NCBI GenBank assembly: GCA_902786205.1
Contig: CADABQ010000006.1
Span: 1 to 64,000, forward strand
DNA: 64,000 nt
Direction of reading: 5' to 3'
Source of the DNA: an uncultured Lachnospiraceae bacterium
Lineage (GTDB): Bacteria; Bacillota; Clostridia; Lachnospirales; Lachnospiraceae
Part shown: one piece after another, positions 9,386-19,196 of the stretch
How positions within the stretch are numbered: position 1 is the first letter of the stretch
Layout: each line of letters starts with the position of its first letter
Program-made: the position numbers and the translations under genes
The notes under the pieces: generated by a model
The model's input: only the letters and a program-made list of their open reading frames with translations
Databases searched by the model: none
Told to the model about the DNA's origin: nothing

Positions 9386-9490
9386 CTCTGTTTTCCTTTC
9401 TATCGTAAAATGTTTGCTAATCCATCCTTACGGTAAGCAAAGCATTTATTTTACTTAACAGTCTTACTAACCAAACCTATGGAAACTTTT

Positions 9491-10774
9491 TTATTTTGTA
9501 AAATCATATACAATCTTTCCATCTACTAGCGTCTGATACACTCTTCCTTTTACCTGTTTTCCATTAAATGGCGTATTTTTGCCCTTGGATACAAATGTAC
9601 TCGTATCAATCGTATAGGTTTCATCAAAATCCGCAATTACAATATCTGCTGCTTTTCCAGGCTCTAAACGTCCCTTTTCAATGCCAAGTATTCTGGCAGG
9701 ATTGTAACTCATCTTTTCTACCAACTGCATCTTCGTCAAATATCCCTGCTCAACCAATTCCGTAACAGTTAATGCAAAGGCAGTCTCTTCCCCTACTATA
9801 CCAAACGGTGCTTGTGCCATAGATTTTGCCTTTTCTTCTGCACTATGAGGTGCATGATCGGTAGAAATTACATCCATAATGCCATCTCGTAACCCTTCTT
9901 TCAAAGCCTGTACGTCTCTTCTACTTCTAAGCGGTGGATTCATCTTATAATTCGCATCATCACAAGGAATATCTTCATCTGCCAAGGTGAAATGATGTGG
10001 GCATACTTCTCCTGAAACTTTATATCCTGCATCTTTTGCCATTTTCACTAGGGAAACACTATCCTTTGTTGAACAATGGCATAAATGTAACTGTGCTCCT
10101 GTTTCATTTGCCAAAAAAATATCTCTTGCAGTAATGACATCTTCTACGGAATTTGTAATTCCTTTTAATCCTAATTCTTCCGCTCTTTTTCCAGCATTTA
10201 TTACACCACCACGAACAAGCTGTTTATCTTCGCAATGTGCCATTACAACTAAATTATTTTTTGCGGCTTCCTTCATTCCCTCTACATAGACTAAAATGTC
10301 CATAACTGATTTACCGTCCTCGCTGACAGCTACAGCTCCAGCTTCTTTCATACCTTTCATATCAGTTACTTCCACACCTTCCTGTCCCTTCGTCACTGCA
10401 CCAACAGGTAAAATATGCACGACAGAATCTGTACGTTCTTTTTCTTTTACCCATTCTACCATCTCCTTGCTGTCAATGGCAGGATTGGTATTTGGCATTG
10501 GGCAAACAGAGGTATACCCACCTTTTGCAGATGACATAGCTCCCGTTTTAATCGTCTCTTTATACTCAAACCCCGGCTCTCTAAAATGTACATGTAAGTC
10601 AATAAATCCTGGCATAACATACTTTCCAGATGCATCAATTACCTGATCTGCTCCATCCGTTGCAATCGTTGCAGCAATTTCTGAAATAACACCGTTCTCG
10701 ATTGCCACATCAAACACTCCATCCATATTAGTAGATGGGTTTAAAACATGTCCATTTCTTATTATTGTTTTCAT
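9491..10774 (-). CDS. pyrC: Dihydroorotase
   Basis: This 427-residue class I dihydroorotase closes carbamoyl-aspartate to dihydroorotate. It has the zinc motif DLHVHFREPG near residue 60, HCEDKQL and LHLCHCST for further metal and substrate histidines, and STDHAPHS for the catalytic aspartate. It lies 66 bp after holA and starts the pyr part of the run, with GGAGGCTTT before the ATG. No PyrR-type attenuator was recognised upstream. Confidence 0.95.
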   Translation of the reverse strand: MKTIIRNGHVLNPSTNMDGVFDVAIENGVISEIAATIATDGADQVIDASGKYVMPGFIDLHVHFREPGFEYKETIKTGAMSSAKGGYTSVCPMPNTNPAIDSKEMVEWVKEKERTDSVVHILPVGAVTKGQEGVEVTDMKGMKEAGAVAVSEDGKSVMDILVYVEGMKEAAKNNLVVMAHCEDKQLVRGGVINAGKRAEELGLKGITNSVEDVITARDIFLANETGAQLHLCHCSTKDSVSLVKMAKDAGYKVSGEVCPHHFTLADEDIPCDDANYKMNPPLRSRRDVQALKEGLRDGIMDVISTDHAPHSAEEKAKSMAQAPFGIVGEETAFALTVTELVEQGYLTKMQLVEKMSYNPARILGIEKGRLEPGKAADIVIADFDETYTIDTSTFVSKGKNTPFNGKQVKGRVYQTLVDGKIVYDFTK

Positions 10775-10840
10775 AAAGCCTCCATTCTACGCCATTTTGG
10801 CATGGTTCGATTACTAAATTGTAACAGGCATTTCTGCCTG

Positions 10841-11821
10841 CTAAACTGTTCCACTGAATTCTACTATTAACAATTCTACACCGATTTGATCTAAAAGTAA
10901 ACCTGTTTTGATTTCCTGCTCTACCTGTGCACAACGCTCCAAATTTCTAATAATTTCTTTCCCTTTGAAGTTTTTCACCTGCGATTGATACTTTCGCACA
11001 GTAAACGGAGGTATCCCTACTTTTGATGCAACCTCTCCAGCAGCCAGTCCCAAACGTGACAAGTCTTTTAGCTGATTTAAAATTGTAAAATGACGGATAA
11101 TTAAAAATAAAATTGACATTGGTTTTTCTCGAACTTCCAATAAATCATAATATAGTCTCAATGCCTGATCCTGATCTTTCATACCAATTGCATCTATCAT
11201 TTGAAAAATCTTTCCCTCTGTTTGTTCTACGCAGACCTCATCTAACATTTCTCTTGTAATAATCGTTTCGTCCATACTGTAAGCAATGAGTTTATCCATC
11301 TCATTCTCCAAGCTTTTCATATCGACTCCAACCTTTTGAAAGAAATAAAGAAGATTCTGTTCTGTTATATTCTTCCCATTTTTCTTCAAATATGCTGCTG
11401 CCCAGACTTTTAAATCTTTTTCTGGCAATCCATTCAATTCAGCAACCGTACCAAGTTTTTTTACTGCTTTAAATAATTTATTTCTTTTATCTACTTCCGC
11501 TTCGACAAATATAATTTTTGTGGTATCTGGCATAGTTTTCAAATAATCTGCAAAGTCATTTTGTTTTTTAAACAGTCCGCTGTTTTCAATCAAAATCAAT
11601 CTTTGTTCACTAAAAAAAGGAACGGTATCTGCTATAGACTCTACCTCGCCTAAGTCTATATCCTTTCCTTCAAAATAAGAATAATTCATAGTATCTTCCA
11701 GGGGCAATATTGCCTCCCTTAATTTATCACGATAAAGAAGTCTCAGATAATCCTCCTGTCCATATAATAAGTATACAGGTGAAAATTTTCCTTCCTTTAT
11801 ATGTGCCACTATCGTCTTCAT
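10841..11821 (-). CDS. holA: DNA polymerase III delta subunit
   Basis: This 326-residue clamp-loader subunit opens the beta sliding clamp during replication. It shows the N-terminal YLLYGQEDYL, the degenerate AAA+ fold and the C-terminal collar region typical of HolA. The open frame extends to 11851, but the ATG at 11821 (MKTIVAHIKEG) has GGAGTAGGAGC upstream and does not overlap hemW. The stop codon region overlaps a palindromic repeat shared with other gene ends. Confidence 0.9.
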   Translation of the reverse strand: MKTIVAHIKEGKFSPVYLLYGQEDYLRLLYRDKLREAILPLEDTMNYSYFEGKDIDLGEVESIADTVPFFSEQRLILIENSGLFKKQNDFADYLKTMPDTTKIIFVEAEVDKRNKLFKAVKKLGTVAELNGLPEKDLKVWAAAYLKKNGKNITEQNLLYFFQKVGVDMKSLENEMDKLIAYSMDETIITREMLDEVCVEQTEGKIFQMIDAIGMKDQDQALRLYYDLLEVREKPMSILFLIIRHFTILNQLKDLSRLGLAAGEVASKVGIPPFTVRKYQSQVKNFKGKEIIRNLERCAQVEQEIKTGLLLDQIGVELLIVEFSGTV

Positions 11822-11831
11822 ATGCACGCTC

Positions 11832-13004
11832 CTACTCCAATAAAAACTCACTCAATACAAGATTGCTCACATCAATCCCATAATCCGTAAGAAATACACA
11901 AAACTCGTTCTGTCTTAACACACCCTGCTTTTCCAGTTTTTCTAGAACTTCTCCATATACCTGCTCTATCTGTTTTCCAAAGCTTTTATAAAATGCTGCT
12001 TTTTCGATGCCGCATTGCATCCGCAGACCTAAAAACATAAATTCTTCCATTGCCTCTCTAGTACCAATATGTTCTACCTCTCGTTTTCTTTTTTCACTGT
12101 TCCCAGCAACGCGGATATATTCCTGCATCTGCAACGGATTATGAAAACGTTGGTCCTCAAAAAAGGAGGCAGCTCCCAAGCCTATACCAATATACGGAAT
12201 ACGCTGCCAATAGGATGAATTATGTTTTGATTCAAATCCTTTCTTTGCATAATTAGAAATTTCATACCTTTCATAAGCATGCAGAGAAAATATTTCTTTT
12301 GTTCTCTCATACATTTTTCGGTCCAATGCCTCATCTGGAAGGTCCTTTTCACAAGCTTTTCCTTCTCCATAAAGTTCCCAAAAGGGGGTGTGCTTCTCAA
12401 TAATCAAACTATAAGAAGAAATGTGCTCCGGATTTAACTCTACAATTCTTTGCAAGGTTTCCTCGTATTTTTCTAAAGTCTGTCCCGGTAATGCTGACAT
12501 CACATCAATACTGATATTATGAAACCCACATTCTCTTGCCTGTGTATAGGTTTCTAAAAAATCTGCATAACTATGCGCTCGTCCAAGCAATCTCAACTCA
12601 TCATCATGTGTAGACTGCAATCCTATACTGATACGATTGATGCCCATAGCTTTATACTGCTTCCATTTTTCTCTATTTGCAGTTTTAGGGTTTACCTCCA
12701 ATGTAATCTCTAAAGAACTTCTGTCAGAAATAGAAAATACCTTTGCAATTTTTTCAAGAATATCACAAATAAGAGAAGGATTTAGCAGCGAAGGCGTACC
12801 ACCGCCAAAGTAAATCGTTCTCACCTGATATGCCTTCGCCACTTCTTGATAGCTTTCAATCTCTTGTAAAACTGCCTGCACATACCGTTCTTTTTCCGCT
12901 TCATCCGTCGGTGTTGATAAAAAGTCACAATATCTGCATTTTTTCAAACAAAAAGGAATGTGTACATAAATTCCCACTTCTTTTCTATTTTTCTTTTTTA
13001 CCAT
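11832..13004 (-). CDS. hemW: Heme chaperone HemW (radical SAM, HemN-like)
   Basis: This 390-residue radical-SAM protein has the 4Fe-4S motif CLKKCRYC near residue 19, followed by FGGGTPSLL. The shortened N-terminus and HNSSYW motif fit HemW rather than true coproporphyrinogen dehydrogenase HemN. HemW is thought to insert heme into target proteins. The start has GAAGGGCAAACAAT upstream and overlaps the end of the preceding membrane-protein gene by 20 bp, implying translational coupling. The next gene, holA, starts 10 bp past its stop. Confidence 0.88.
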   Translation of the reverse strand: MVKKKNRKEVGIYVHIPFCLKKCRYCDFLSTPTDEAEKERYVQAVLQEIESYQEVAKAYQVRTIYFGGGTPSLLNPSLICDILEKIAKVFSISDRSSLEITLEVNPKTANREKWKQYKAMGINRISIGLQSTHDDELRLLGRAHSYADFLETYTQARECGFHNISIDVMSALPGQTLEKYEETLQRIVELNPEHISSYSLIIEKHTPFWELYGEGKACEKDLPDEALDRKMYERTKEIFSLHAYERYEISNYAKKGFESKHNSSYWQRIPYIGIGLGAASFFEDQRFHNPLQMQEYIRVAGNSEKRKREVEHIGTREAMEEFMFLGLRMQCGIEKAAFYKSFGKQIEQVYGEVLEKLEKQGVLRQNEFCVFLTDYGIDVSNLVLSEFLLE

Positions 13005-13851
13005 ATTGTTTGCCCTTCTCTTTTATTTCCTGCCACATTTCCTTCATACGCACCGGACTTACACCGGACAATCTTGGGAATGCCTTTTCCAATCGTTTGT
13101 ACCCCATACTCTTTTGTTTTATGAGACGATTATATTTTTCTTTTAATTTTTCTGTTTCCTGTTTTCTCTTTTCTAACTCTTCCTTAAATTCTAAATAACG
13201 TTTGTCCTGTGTGAAAATATCTGTCCATTCTGTTTTCTTGTCCATGGCCTTTAAAACAATGCTGCTCATACTGTCGCCAACACCATCTGAAAATCCACGG
13301 ATAATATCTACGATTTCGTTCATCAGGCGCATCTGTTTCTTCCATTTAACAATATTGGATACCGTCACATACATATCTGCTAGGAAAACGAGAAAAGAAA
13401 GACCTAACACTCCAATCTCTATTCTATATGGTATCCACATAACAAATTTTTCTATTGGCGGATGCAGAATATCTACCACAATCCAACATACAATTCCCCA
13501 AAGAATGGAAAATTCCAGACACACATATCCTTTGATATTAAATGGTCTTTCCGAATAGTCCCACCAATATTCATGAAATATTTTTTCCAAAACATAACCA
13601 GTGATATATTCGATCACCGAACTAAGGATAATCGCACAAAAAAATACAAGTACAACTCTTTCTCGAAACGGATATAAGCATGCCACCACAACAGTACCAC
13701 CACAGCCATAAATCGGACATACAGGTCCATTTAAAAATCCTCTGTTTATAAATTTGCCAGTATGCACTGTTGCATAACATACCTCAGCACACCATCCCAA
13801 TATAGCGTAAATCAAAAAAATACTACACCATTCATACCATGTATACCCCAT
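12985..13851 (-). CDS. Putative ABC-transporter permease-like membrane protein (CmpB family)
   Basis: This 288-residue integral membrane protein has about five hydrophobic segments in its first 170 residues, including GWCAEVCYATVHTGKFINRG and NGPVCPIYGCGG. These match the uncharacterised CmpB-type family (PF06541) common in Firmicutes. A charged coiled-coil stretch follows at about 215-255. I chose the ATG at 13851, ten bases past GGAGG; the in-frame ATG at 13860 is too close to it. No ATPase partner is adjacent, so a transport role is not supported here. Confidence 0.7.
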   Translation of the reverse strand: MGYTWYEWCSIFLIYAILGWCAEVCYATVHTGKFINRGFLNGPVCPIYGCGGTVVVACLYPFRERVVLVFFCAIILSSVIEYITGYVLEKIFHEYWWDYSERPFNIKGYVCLEFSILWGIVCWIVVDILHPPIEKFVMWIPYRIEIGVLGLSFLVFLADMYVTVSNIVKWKKQMRLMNEIVDIIRGFSDGVGDSMSSIVLKAMDKKTEWTDIFTQDKRYLEFKEELEKRKQETEKLKEKYNRLIKQKSMGYKRLEKAFPRLSGVSPVRMKEMWQEIKEKGKQYGKKEK

Positions 13852-13888
13852 TACAAACATTTCCTCCCTTTTGCCCCTAGTATCCTAT

Positions 13889-15697
13889 TTATTCGTCATC
13901 CAATTTTAATACACTCATAAATGCCTGCTGTGGAATTTCTACGTTTCCAACCTGACGCATACGTTTCTTTCCTTCTTTCTGTTTTTCAAGAAGCTTTTTC
14001 TTTCGAGAAATATCTCCACCATAACATTTCGCCAATACATCCTTGCGCATGGCTCTTACAGTCTCTCTAGCAATAACTTTACCGCCAATTGCTGCCTGAA
14101 TTGGTATTTCAAATAAATGTCTTGGTATTTCTGTTTTTAATTTTTCACACATCTTACGGCCTCTCTCATATGCTGTATCTGCATGAACAATAAAGGATAA
14201 CGCATCTACTTCTTCTTTATTTACAAGGATATCAAGTTTTACCAATTCAGAAGGTACATATCCTTTCATATCATAATCAAACGAAGCATATCCTCTGGAG
14301 CGGGATTTTAAGGCATCAAAGAAATCATAAATAATCTCATTCAATGGTAAATCATACTTTAATAACGCTCTTGTCGTCTCAATATATTCCATTCCAAGGT
14401 AAACGCCTCTTCTCTCCTGACATAAATTCATGATTGGACCAACAAATTCTGTTGTAACCATAATTTCTGCCGATACAATAGGCTCTTCCATATGGTCAAT
14501 TTCAGATGGGTCTGGTAAATTGGATGGATTTGTAATTTCTATCATTTCTCCATCGGTCTTATACACCTTATAAATTACACTTGGTGCGGTTGTTACAATA
14601 TCCAAATTGTACTCTCTCTCTAAACGCTCTTGTATAATTTCCAAATGTAATAACCCTAAAAATCCGCAACGGAATCCAAAGCCCAATGCAATCGATGTCT
14701 CAGGTTCATACTGCAATGAGGCATCATTTAATTGTAATTTTTCCAATGCATCACGCAAATCCGGATATTTTGAGCCATCCGCAGGATACAATCCGCAATA
14801 TACCATAGGATTTACTTTTTTATAACCTGGAAGTGCCTCTTCACATGGACGTTCTGCATCTGTAATCGTATCACCAACTCTAGTATCTTTTACATTTTTA
14901 AGACTAGCGGTCACATAACCTACCATACCTGCCGTCAATTCTTCACATGGAATAAATTGTCCAGCACCAAATGTTCCCACTTCTACTACTTCTGCTTCTG
15001 CCTGTGTGGCAATCATCCGCATCTTTGTTCCTTTTTTCACCCGTCCATCAAACACACGGCAAAATACAATAACACCTTTATAGGCATCATATAATGAATC
15101 AAAAATCAATGCTTTCAATGGTGCATTTATATCTCCACTTGGAGCAGGAATCTGTGCAACGATCTGTTCCAAAACATCCTCAATATTTAACCCCAATTTA
15201 GCGGATATTAAAGGAGCATTCTCTGTGTCCAATCCAATGATGTCCTCAATTTCGGCTTTTACACGATCTGGATCTGCACTTGGAAGGTCAATCTTATTGA
15301 TGACTGGTAAAATCTCCAAATCATGGTCTAATGCCAGATAACAGTTTGCCAAGGTCTGTGCTTCAATTCCCTGTGCCGCATCCACGATTAGGATTGCCCC
15401 CTCGCAGGCTGCAAGACTTCTGGAAACCTCATAATTAAAATCCACATGCCCTGGTGTATCAATCAAATTGAAAATATATTCTTCTCCATCCTTTGCCTTA
15501 TAGACAATACGAACGGTCTGTGCCTTGATTGTAATTCCACGTTCACGCTCTAATTCCATATTATCCAGAACCTGTGCCTGCATTTCACGGCTGGTCAATA
15601 ATCCTGTCTTTTCTATAATACGGTCCGCCAAAGTTGATTTTCCATGATCAATATGTGCTACAATACAAAAATTTCTAATTTTACTCTGCTCTATCAC
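13889..15697 (-). CDS. lepA: Elongation factor 4 (LepA), ribosomal back-translocase GTPase
   Basis: This 602-residue translational GTPase has G1 [10 protein letters not shown]3 DTPGHVDF and G4 NKIDLPSAD. The C-terminal domain unique to LepA follows, ending in [20 protein letters not shown]. It acts on stalled or mistranslocated ribosomes at the inner membrane. It starts with GTG preceded by GGAGAGAATTTA. It is the first gene of the minus-strand run that continues to pyrD, and has its own promoter at 15807-15835. Confidence 0.97.
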   Translation of the reverse strand: MIEQSKIRNFCIVAHIDHGKSTLADRIIEKTGLLTSREMQAQVLDNMELERERGITIKAQTVRIVYKAKDGEEYIFNLIDTPGHVDFNYEVSRSLAACEGAILIVDAAQGIEAQTLANCYLALDHDLEILPVINKIDLPSADPDRVKAEIEDIIGLDTENAPLISAKLGLNIEDVLEQIVAQIPAPSGDINAPLKALIFDSLYDAYKGVIVFCRVFDGRVKKGTKMRMIATQAEAEVVEVGTFGAGQFIPCEELTAGMVGYVTASLKNVKDTRVGDTITDAERPCEEALPGYKKVNPMVYCGLYPADGSKYPDLRDALEKLQLNDASLQYEPETSIALGFGFRCGFLGLLHLEIIQERLEREYNLDIVTTAPSVIYKVYKTDGEMIEITNPSNLPDPSEIDHMEEPIVSAEIMVTTEFVGPIMNLCQERRGVYLGMEYIETTRALLKYDLPLNEIIYDFFDALKSRSRGYASFDYDMKGYVPSELVKLDILVNKEEVDALSFIVHADTAYERGRKMCEKLKTEIPRHLFEIPIQAAIGGKVIARETVRAMRKDVLAKCYGGDISRKKKLLEKQKEGKKRMRQVGNVEIPQQAFMSVLKLDDE

Positions 15698-15806
15698 TAA
15701 ATTCTCTCCTTACTCTTGTTTCCAAAACTTTGTCAAAACATGATAGAAACACCTTACACAATATCCTTTTTCTATACCATGCAAAGTGTTTGTACATATA
15801 TGTAGT

Positions 15807-15835
15807 AGTATACCATATTTTTATTTTGCAAACAA
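15807..15835 (-). promoter_or_regulatory. Sigma-A type promoter for lepA
   Basis: On the minus strand TTGTTT (15830-15835) and TATACT (15807-15812) are spaced by 17 bp. The predicted start lies about 100 bases before the lepA GTG. Confidence 0.65.
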
Positions 15836-15942
15836 CCAGTGCAACGCATTGGTTTGTGTCAAGGGAACGTTTCCTCTTTTTATTTTCCCTTTACTATTCG
15901 CCTCCTCTTCTACTTTTCATAATGCAGACAATTCTAGCCTAG

Positions 15943-16431
15943 TCATACTTTTCTAATACCAATGCATTCTATATGCATAGAACGATAAATATCCTTTTCA
16001 ATATCTTCCATCATTGTTTCATACATACCATCCGCTTTCGATTCACGTATTAACTCCTGCACTTCTTCTTCACTTATTCCAAGACCTATTACAATTCCTA
16101 AATTTTGTGCCACTACAGTTTGTTCGTCTTCATGTATAAGTGGTGCTTCGTTTCTATTTCCCAAAAACGCTAAAACATCTTTTTTATTTTCATGCAACAC
16201 TTCAAAATCATCTAAATAGACATATTTTTCACTCTTATATCCATTTCGTATTTCTATGTAGGAAATACAGTCATTCTCTATATTAATCAAAACATCTCCA
16301 TTTTCATAATAAAACTCACTATCGTAGCATGTTTTATCATTCAAAGCTGCGTTCGCCGAGTCAATTTCACCACCAATTTTTATACTCTTTTCATTGACCA
16401 CTACTTCATTTTTCAATATATCTATTCTCAT
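15943..16431 (-). CDS. Hypothetical acidic cytoplasmic protein, possible immunity protein
   Basis: This 162-residue protein is not recognised. It has no signal peptide or membrane segment and is acidic. Its N-terminal half has alternating hydrophobic residues and looks beta-rich, and its C-terminal half is helical (from SEEEVQELIRESK onward). The ATG follows GGAAGGAGTTTTACA, so it is probably translated. It lies 29 bp downstream of a decayed small gene on the same strand. A small acidic protein behind a broken gene is the usual picture for an immunity protein that has outlived its toxin, but this is inference. Confidence 0.55.
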   Translation of the reverse strand: MRIDILKNEVVVNEKSIKIGGEIDSANAALNDKTCYDSEFYYENGDVLINIENDCISYIEIRNGYKSEKYVYLDDFEVLHENKKDVLAFLGNRNEAPLIHEDEQTVVAQNLGIVIGLGISEEEVQELIRESKADGMYETMMEDIEKDIYRSMHIECIGIRKV

Positions 16432-16460
16432 TGTAAAACTCCTTCCTCCTATTTATTTTT

Positions 16461-16898
16461 TTACATTGTAATTATACAAAAACTTTTTACGATTTTTATA
16501 TAAATTTTCTCCTTAACATATTTTTTCCCATTATCTTTTATTAGTTCTCTTTCAGATGAATAACCATTTTCATTTGCATAATCATCTAATAACCTCGTAT
16601 ACTCTTTTGCGTTTGGTTTTAATTTTTCATTTCTTATTATATATTGGGCAACTTCCCAACTGTCTTCGTTAAATTCAGCATTCTGATTATAGCTTGTGGT
16701 TTTATGGACATATAAACCCAATTAGGCAGTGAAAATGCACCTGTATTTACAGGACCCCCCTGAACTACGGAAGTCGTTTTATCACTCAAATTTATTTTAC
16801 ACTTTTTTATTCCACATTCAATAAACATTTTTCATTCTAACCCCAGATTCCTTCATTGAAACTAATTCTATAGTATTTTGAAAATAATAAGCTAACAT
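16461..16898 (-). pseudogene. Decayed small gene (possible toxin C-terminal remnant)
   Basis: Three overlapping minus-strand frames read as one broken gene. An ATG at 16898 with GGAGGTGCAAAAAT upstream encodes 26 residues and stops. Shifting one frame at an A5 run leads into MFIECGIKKCKINLSD and onward to GAFSLPNWV. A second shift at the GGGTTTAT tract continues as LYVHKTTSYNQNAEFNEDSW and on to LLDDYANENGYSSEREL. Each segment looks protein-like in its own frame. No family is recognised. A sequencing error cannot be excluded for either shift. Confidence 0.45.
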
Positions 16899-17030
16899 AT
16901 TTTTGCACCTCCCCACTCAACGGATTTCCTCCAAATCATTCCTTTTCTTTTTTACACAAAATAGGTATAATAAGATATAGAAATAAAAGTAATAATTTGT
17001 TTATTGTGCTTATAGAAAAGGGGAAATTTT

Positions 17031-19115
17031 ATGAACTTATCCAGCAATCGCATCAATCAAAATCCACCCAGAAATCGAGGCGGTAGGGCAATTCCAAATC
17101 GTGCTTCTGCACAGCCAACACCTTCCCGTCCACAGGTGCAACAAGCGAATACATTGAGCAATTATGGAACAATTACACGTATTCGTTCCCTCTATCTGGG
17201 ACAAATTTTAAAAGGCGAGGTAACAGATCTTAGAAATACGGAAATTGTTGTTACTTTAGAAAATAATACTACTGTTGCCGGAAAATTACAAAACGGAAGC
17301 TGGCTTGCTATCGGGGAAACAGCAGCTTTCAAAGTAGCTTCTGCATCTCAGGAAAACATTATTTTAGAAGCTCTTCCACGTACCGATATGGCACTTGCAA
17401 ATAGTACCATTCAAAAAGCATTAGAGGAAGCAGGCCTTCCTAAAACAGATAAAAACCAACAAATTGTATTGGAATTAATGAACAATCAGCTTCCTATTCA
17501 CAGACAAGGAATACAACAAATGTTGCAGTTAGCTTATCAACACAAGGATATTCAAATCCCAACCCTTGTATTAATGAATAAACTGCAAATTCCTCTCACC
17601 GAAACAAATGCAGTACAATTGGAACGATACATCAATAATGCGAATTGCATTACTACACAATTACAAGATTTAGCATCCGACTTGACCAACCTTATACAAA
17701 AAACAGCAGAACCATACAAAGAGGAAGATAGGATAAATACAATTTCTACTACACCAGAGGATGCTTCTGCCCTTGCAGCAAATCCACAGAAACAGGTGAC
17801 GGAAACTATCGTTTCACAAGAAGTTGCTAACAACGGTATAGGAGGCACATCTTCTTTTCAAACCGTAGCTGCTCGTATCATATCTTCTATATGCGACACC
17901 TCAACTTTAACTACTTCCGACACTAAAACAACGCTTCCAGATGCAATCTTGCAATTAACAGAACCAGAGCAAACGGAACTCGTCTCTATTTTAGAGAATT
18001 TTGATTTAACGGAAACAACAAAAGAAGCCATACGTTCCGGAACCCTCTCACTACGACAAGCTATTCACTTGATACGAAAAGACTTTGAACAGGCCTATAC
18101 ATTAGATATGGAAAACACCATTACCGATGCTCCCAATGCAAACACTGAACAAGCAAGTAAAAATAGTCACGCACAAACTAACGCACAAATGCTTCGTACC
18201 AGCCTGTTTGACACTCCTCTCATCCAGAAAATTGAACAACAATTTACTGATTTACAAATAGCAAACAAGGAACTTGGAGGCGCCTTAAACAATGTAGAAC
18301 AAGTAGAACTGAGTCAAATTTTAAACCAATTCCCACTTGACGAAAAGGTTAAGGATAAAATCGTAACCGGAGAGATCCATACAAGTGAATTAATGCGAAC
18401 CATAAAAACGGTACTTCCGTTTACACCAGAGCAACCTGCTGCTGCATTATTATCTTCCTCCACTTTTTCCAAGTTATTAAAGAAAGAATTATTAAATTCT
18501 TTTTTATTATCTCCAAAGGAACTGTCTCAACAAGGAGGAGTAGATTTTTATTATCGAAAACTAGAAAAACACCTACAAGAATTAGATGCTGTACTGGAAA
18601 AACAGTTATTTACCAGACAACAAACTTCAGATTTGCTTATGACTAATACGATGCAAACAAACGCAAAAGAATCGGTAGGACAATTAAAAGATAACCTGGA
18701 TTTTATGAAACTTTTAAATCAGTTTTTTTCTTTTGTACAATTGCCCACAAAAATGCAGGACGCCTGTACACATGCTGATTTATACGTCTACACAAGAAAA
18801 AAACAATTAGCCAAACAACAAAATCCAATACACATTTTATTACATTTAGATATGGATTACCTCGGTTCCATGAATGTAGATGTAAAGCTAAAAAACAAAA
18901 CCATTACTGCTAATTTTTCTATGAGTGATGAAAAATCAAGAAAATTATTAGAAAATAATCTCTCTCTTTTAAATGATGCATTATTAGAAAAGGGATATTT
19001 ATGCAATAGCAAGGTATCTAAACCAGAAAAAGAGGTAGATATTGTAAAGGACTTTATAGAACCAGAACACGCAACACATGGTATTTCCCGTTACTCCTTT
19101 GATTTAAGAGCGTAA
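17031..19115 (+). CDS. DUF6240-like protein with FliK-type C-terminal domain
   Basis: This 694-residue protein opens with a Pro/Asn/Gln-rich tail (about 1-45) and then an OB-like segment (ILKGEVTDLRNTEIVVTLEN). The helical middle has repeats of the pattern ELSQILNQFPLDEKVKDKI. The C-terminal domain at about 600-660 (LDMDYLGSMNVDVKLKNKTI, then EKSRKLLENNLSLLNDALLEKGY) has the hallmarks of the flagellar hook-length control C-terminal domain: a Leu-Gly after an aspartate-rich strand, then a helix and a terminal Gly. No flagellar gene is nearby. It is a monocistronic gene ending at a strong terminator. A role in secretion or surface assembly is only a guess. Confidence 0.6.
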   Translation: MNLSSNRINQNPPRNRGGRAIPNRASAQPTPSRPQVQQANTLSNYGTITRIRSLYLGQILKGEVTDLRNTEIVVTLENNTTVAGKLQNGSWLAIGETAAFKVASASQENIILEALPRTDMALANSTIQKALEEAGLPKTDKNQQIVLELMNNQLPIHRQGIQQMLQLAYQHKDIQIPTLVLMNKLQIPLTETNAVQLERYINNANCITTQLQDLASDLTNLIQKTAEPYKEEDRINTISTTPEDASALAANPQKQVTETIVSQEVANNGIGGTSSFQTVAARIISSICDTSTLTTSDTKTTLPDAILQLTEPEQTELVSILENFDLTETTKEAIRSGTLSLRQAIHLIRKDFEQAYTLDMENTITDAPNANTEQASKNSHAQTNAQMLRTSLFDTPLIQKIEQQFTDLQIANKELGGALNNVEQVELSQILNQFPLDEKVKDKIVTGEIHTSELMRTIKTVLPFTPEQPAAALLSSSTFSKLLKKELLNSFLLSPKELSQQGGVDFYYRKLEKHLQELDAVLEKQLFTRQQTSDLLMTNTMQTNAKESVGQLKDNLDFMKLLNQFFSFVQLPTKMQDACTHADLYVYTRKKQLAKQQNPIHILLHLDMDYLGSMNVDVKLKNKTITANFSMSDEKSRKLLENNLSLLNDALLEKGYLCNSKVSKPEKEVDIVKDFIEPEHATHGISRYSFDLRA

Positions 19116-19129
19116 TAGGGAAGAAGATG

Positions 19130-19177
19130 AAAATAGGAGCATTCTCTTTGTAACAAAAGAGTTGCTCCTATTTTTTA
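19130..19177. terminator. Bidirectional terminator between convergent genes
   Basis: AAAATAGGAGCA (19130-19141) pairs with TGCTCCTATTTT (19163-19174), with an inner CTCTTT/AAAGAG stem and T runs on both strands. Confidence 0.9.
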
Positions 19178-19196
19178 TTTAATCAAAGGATTTTAA

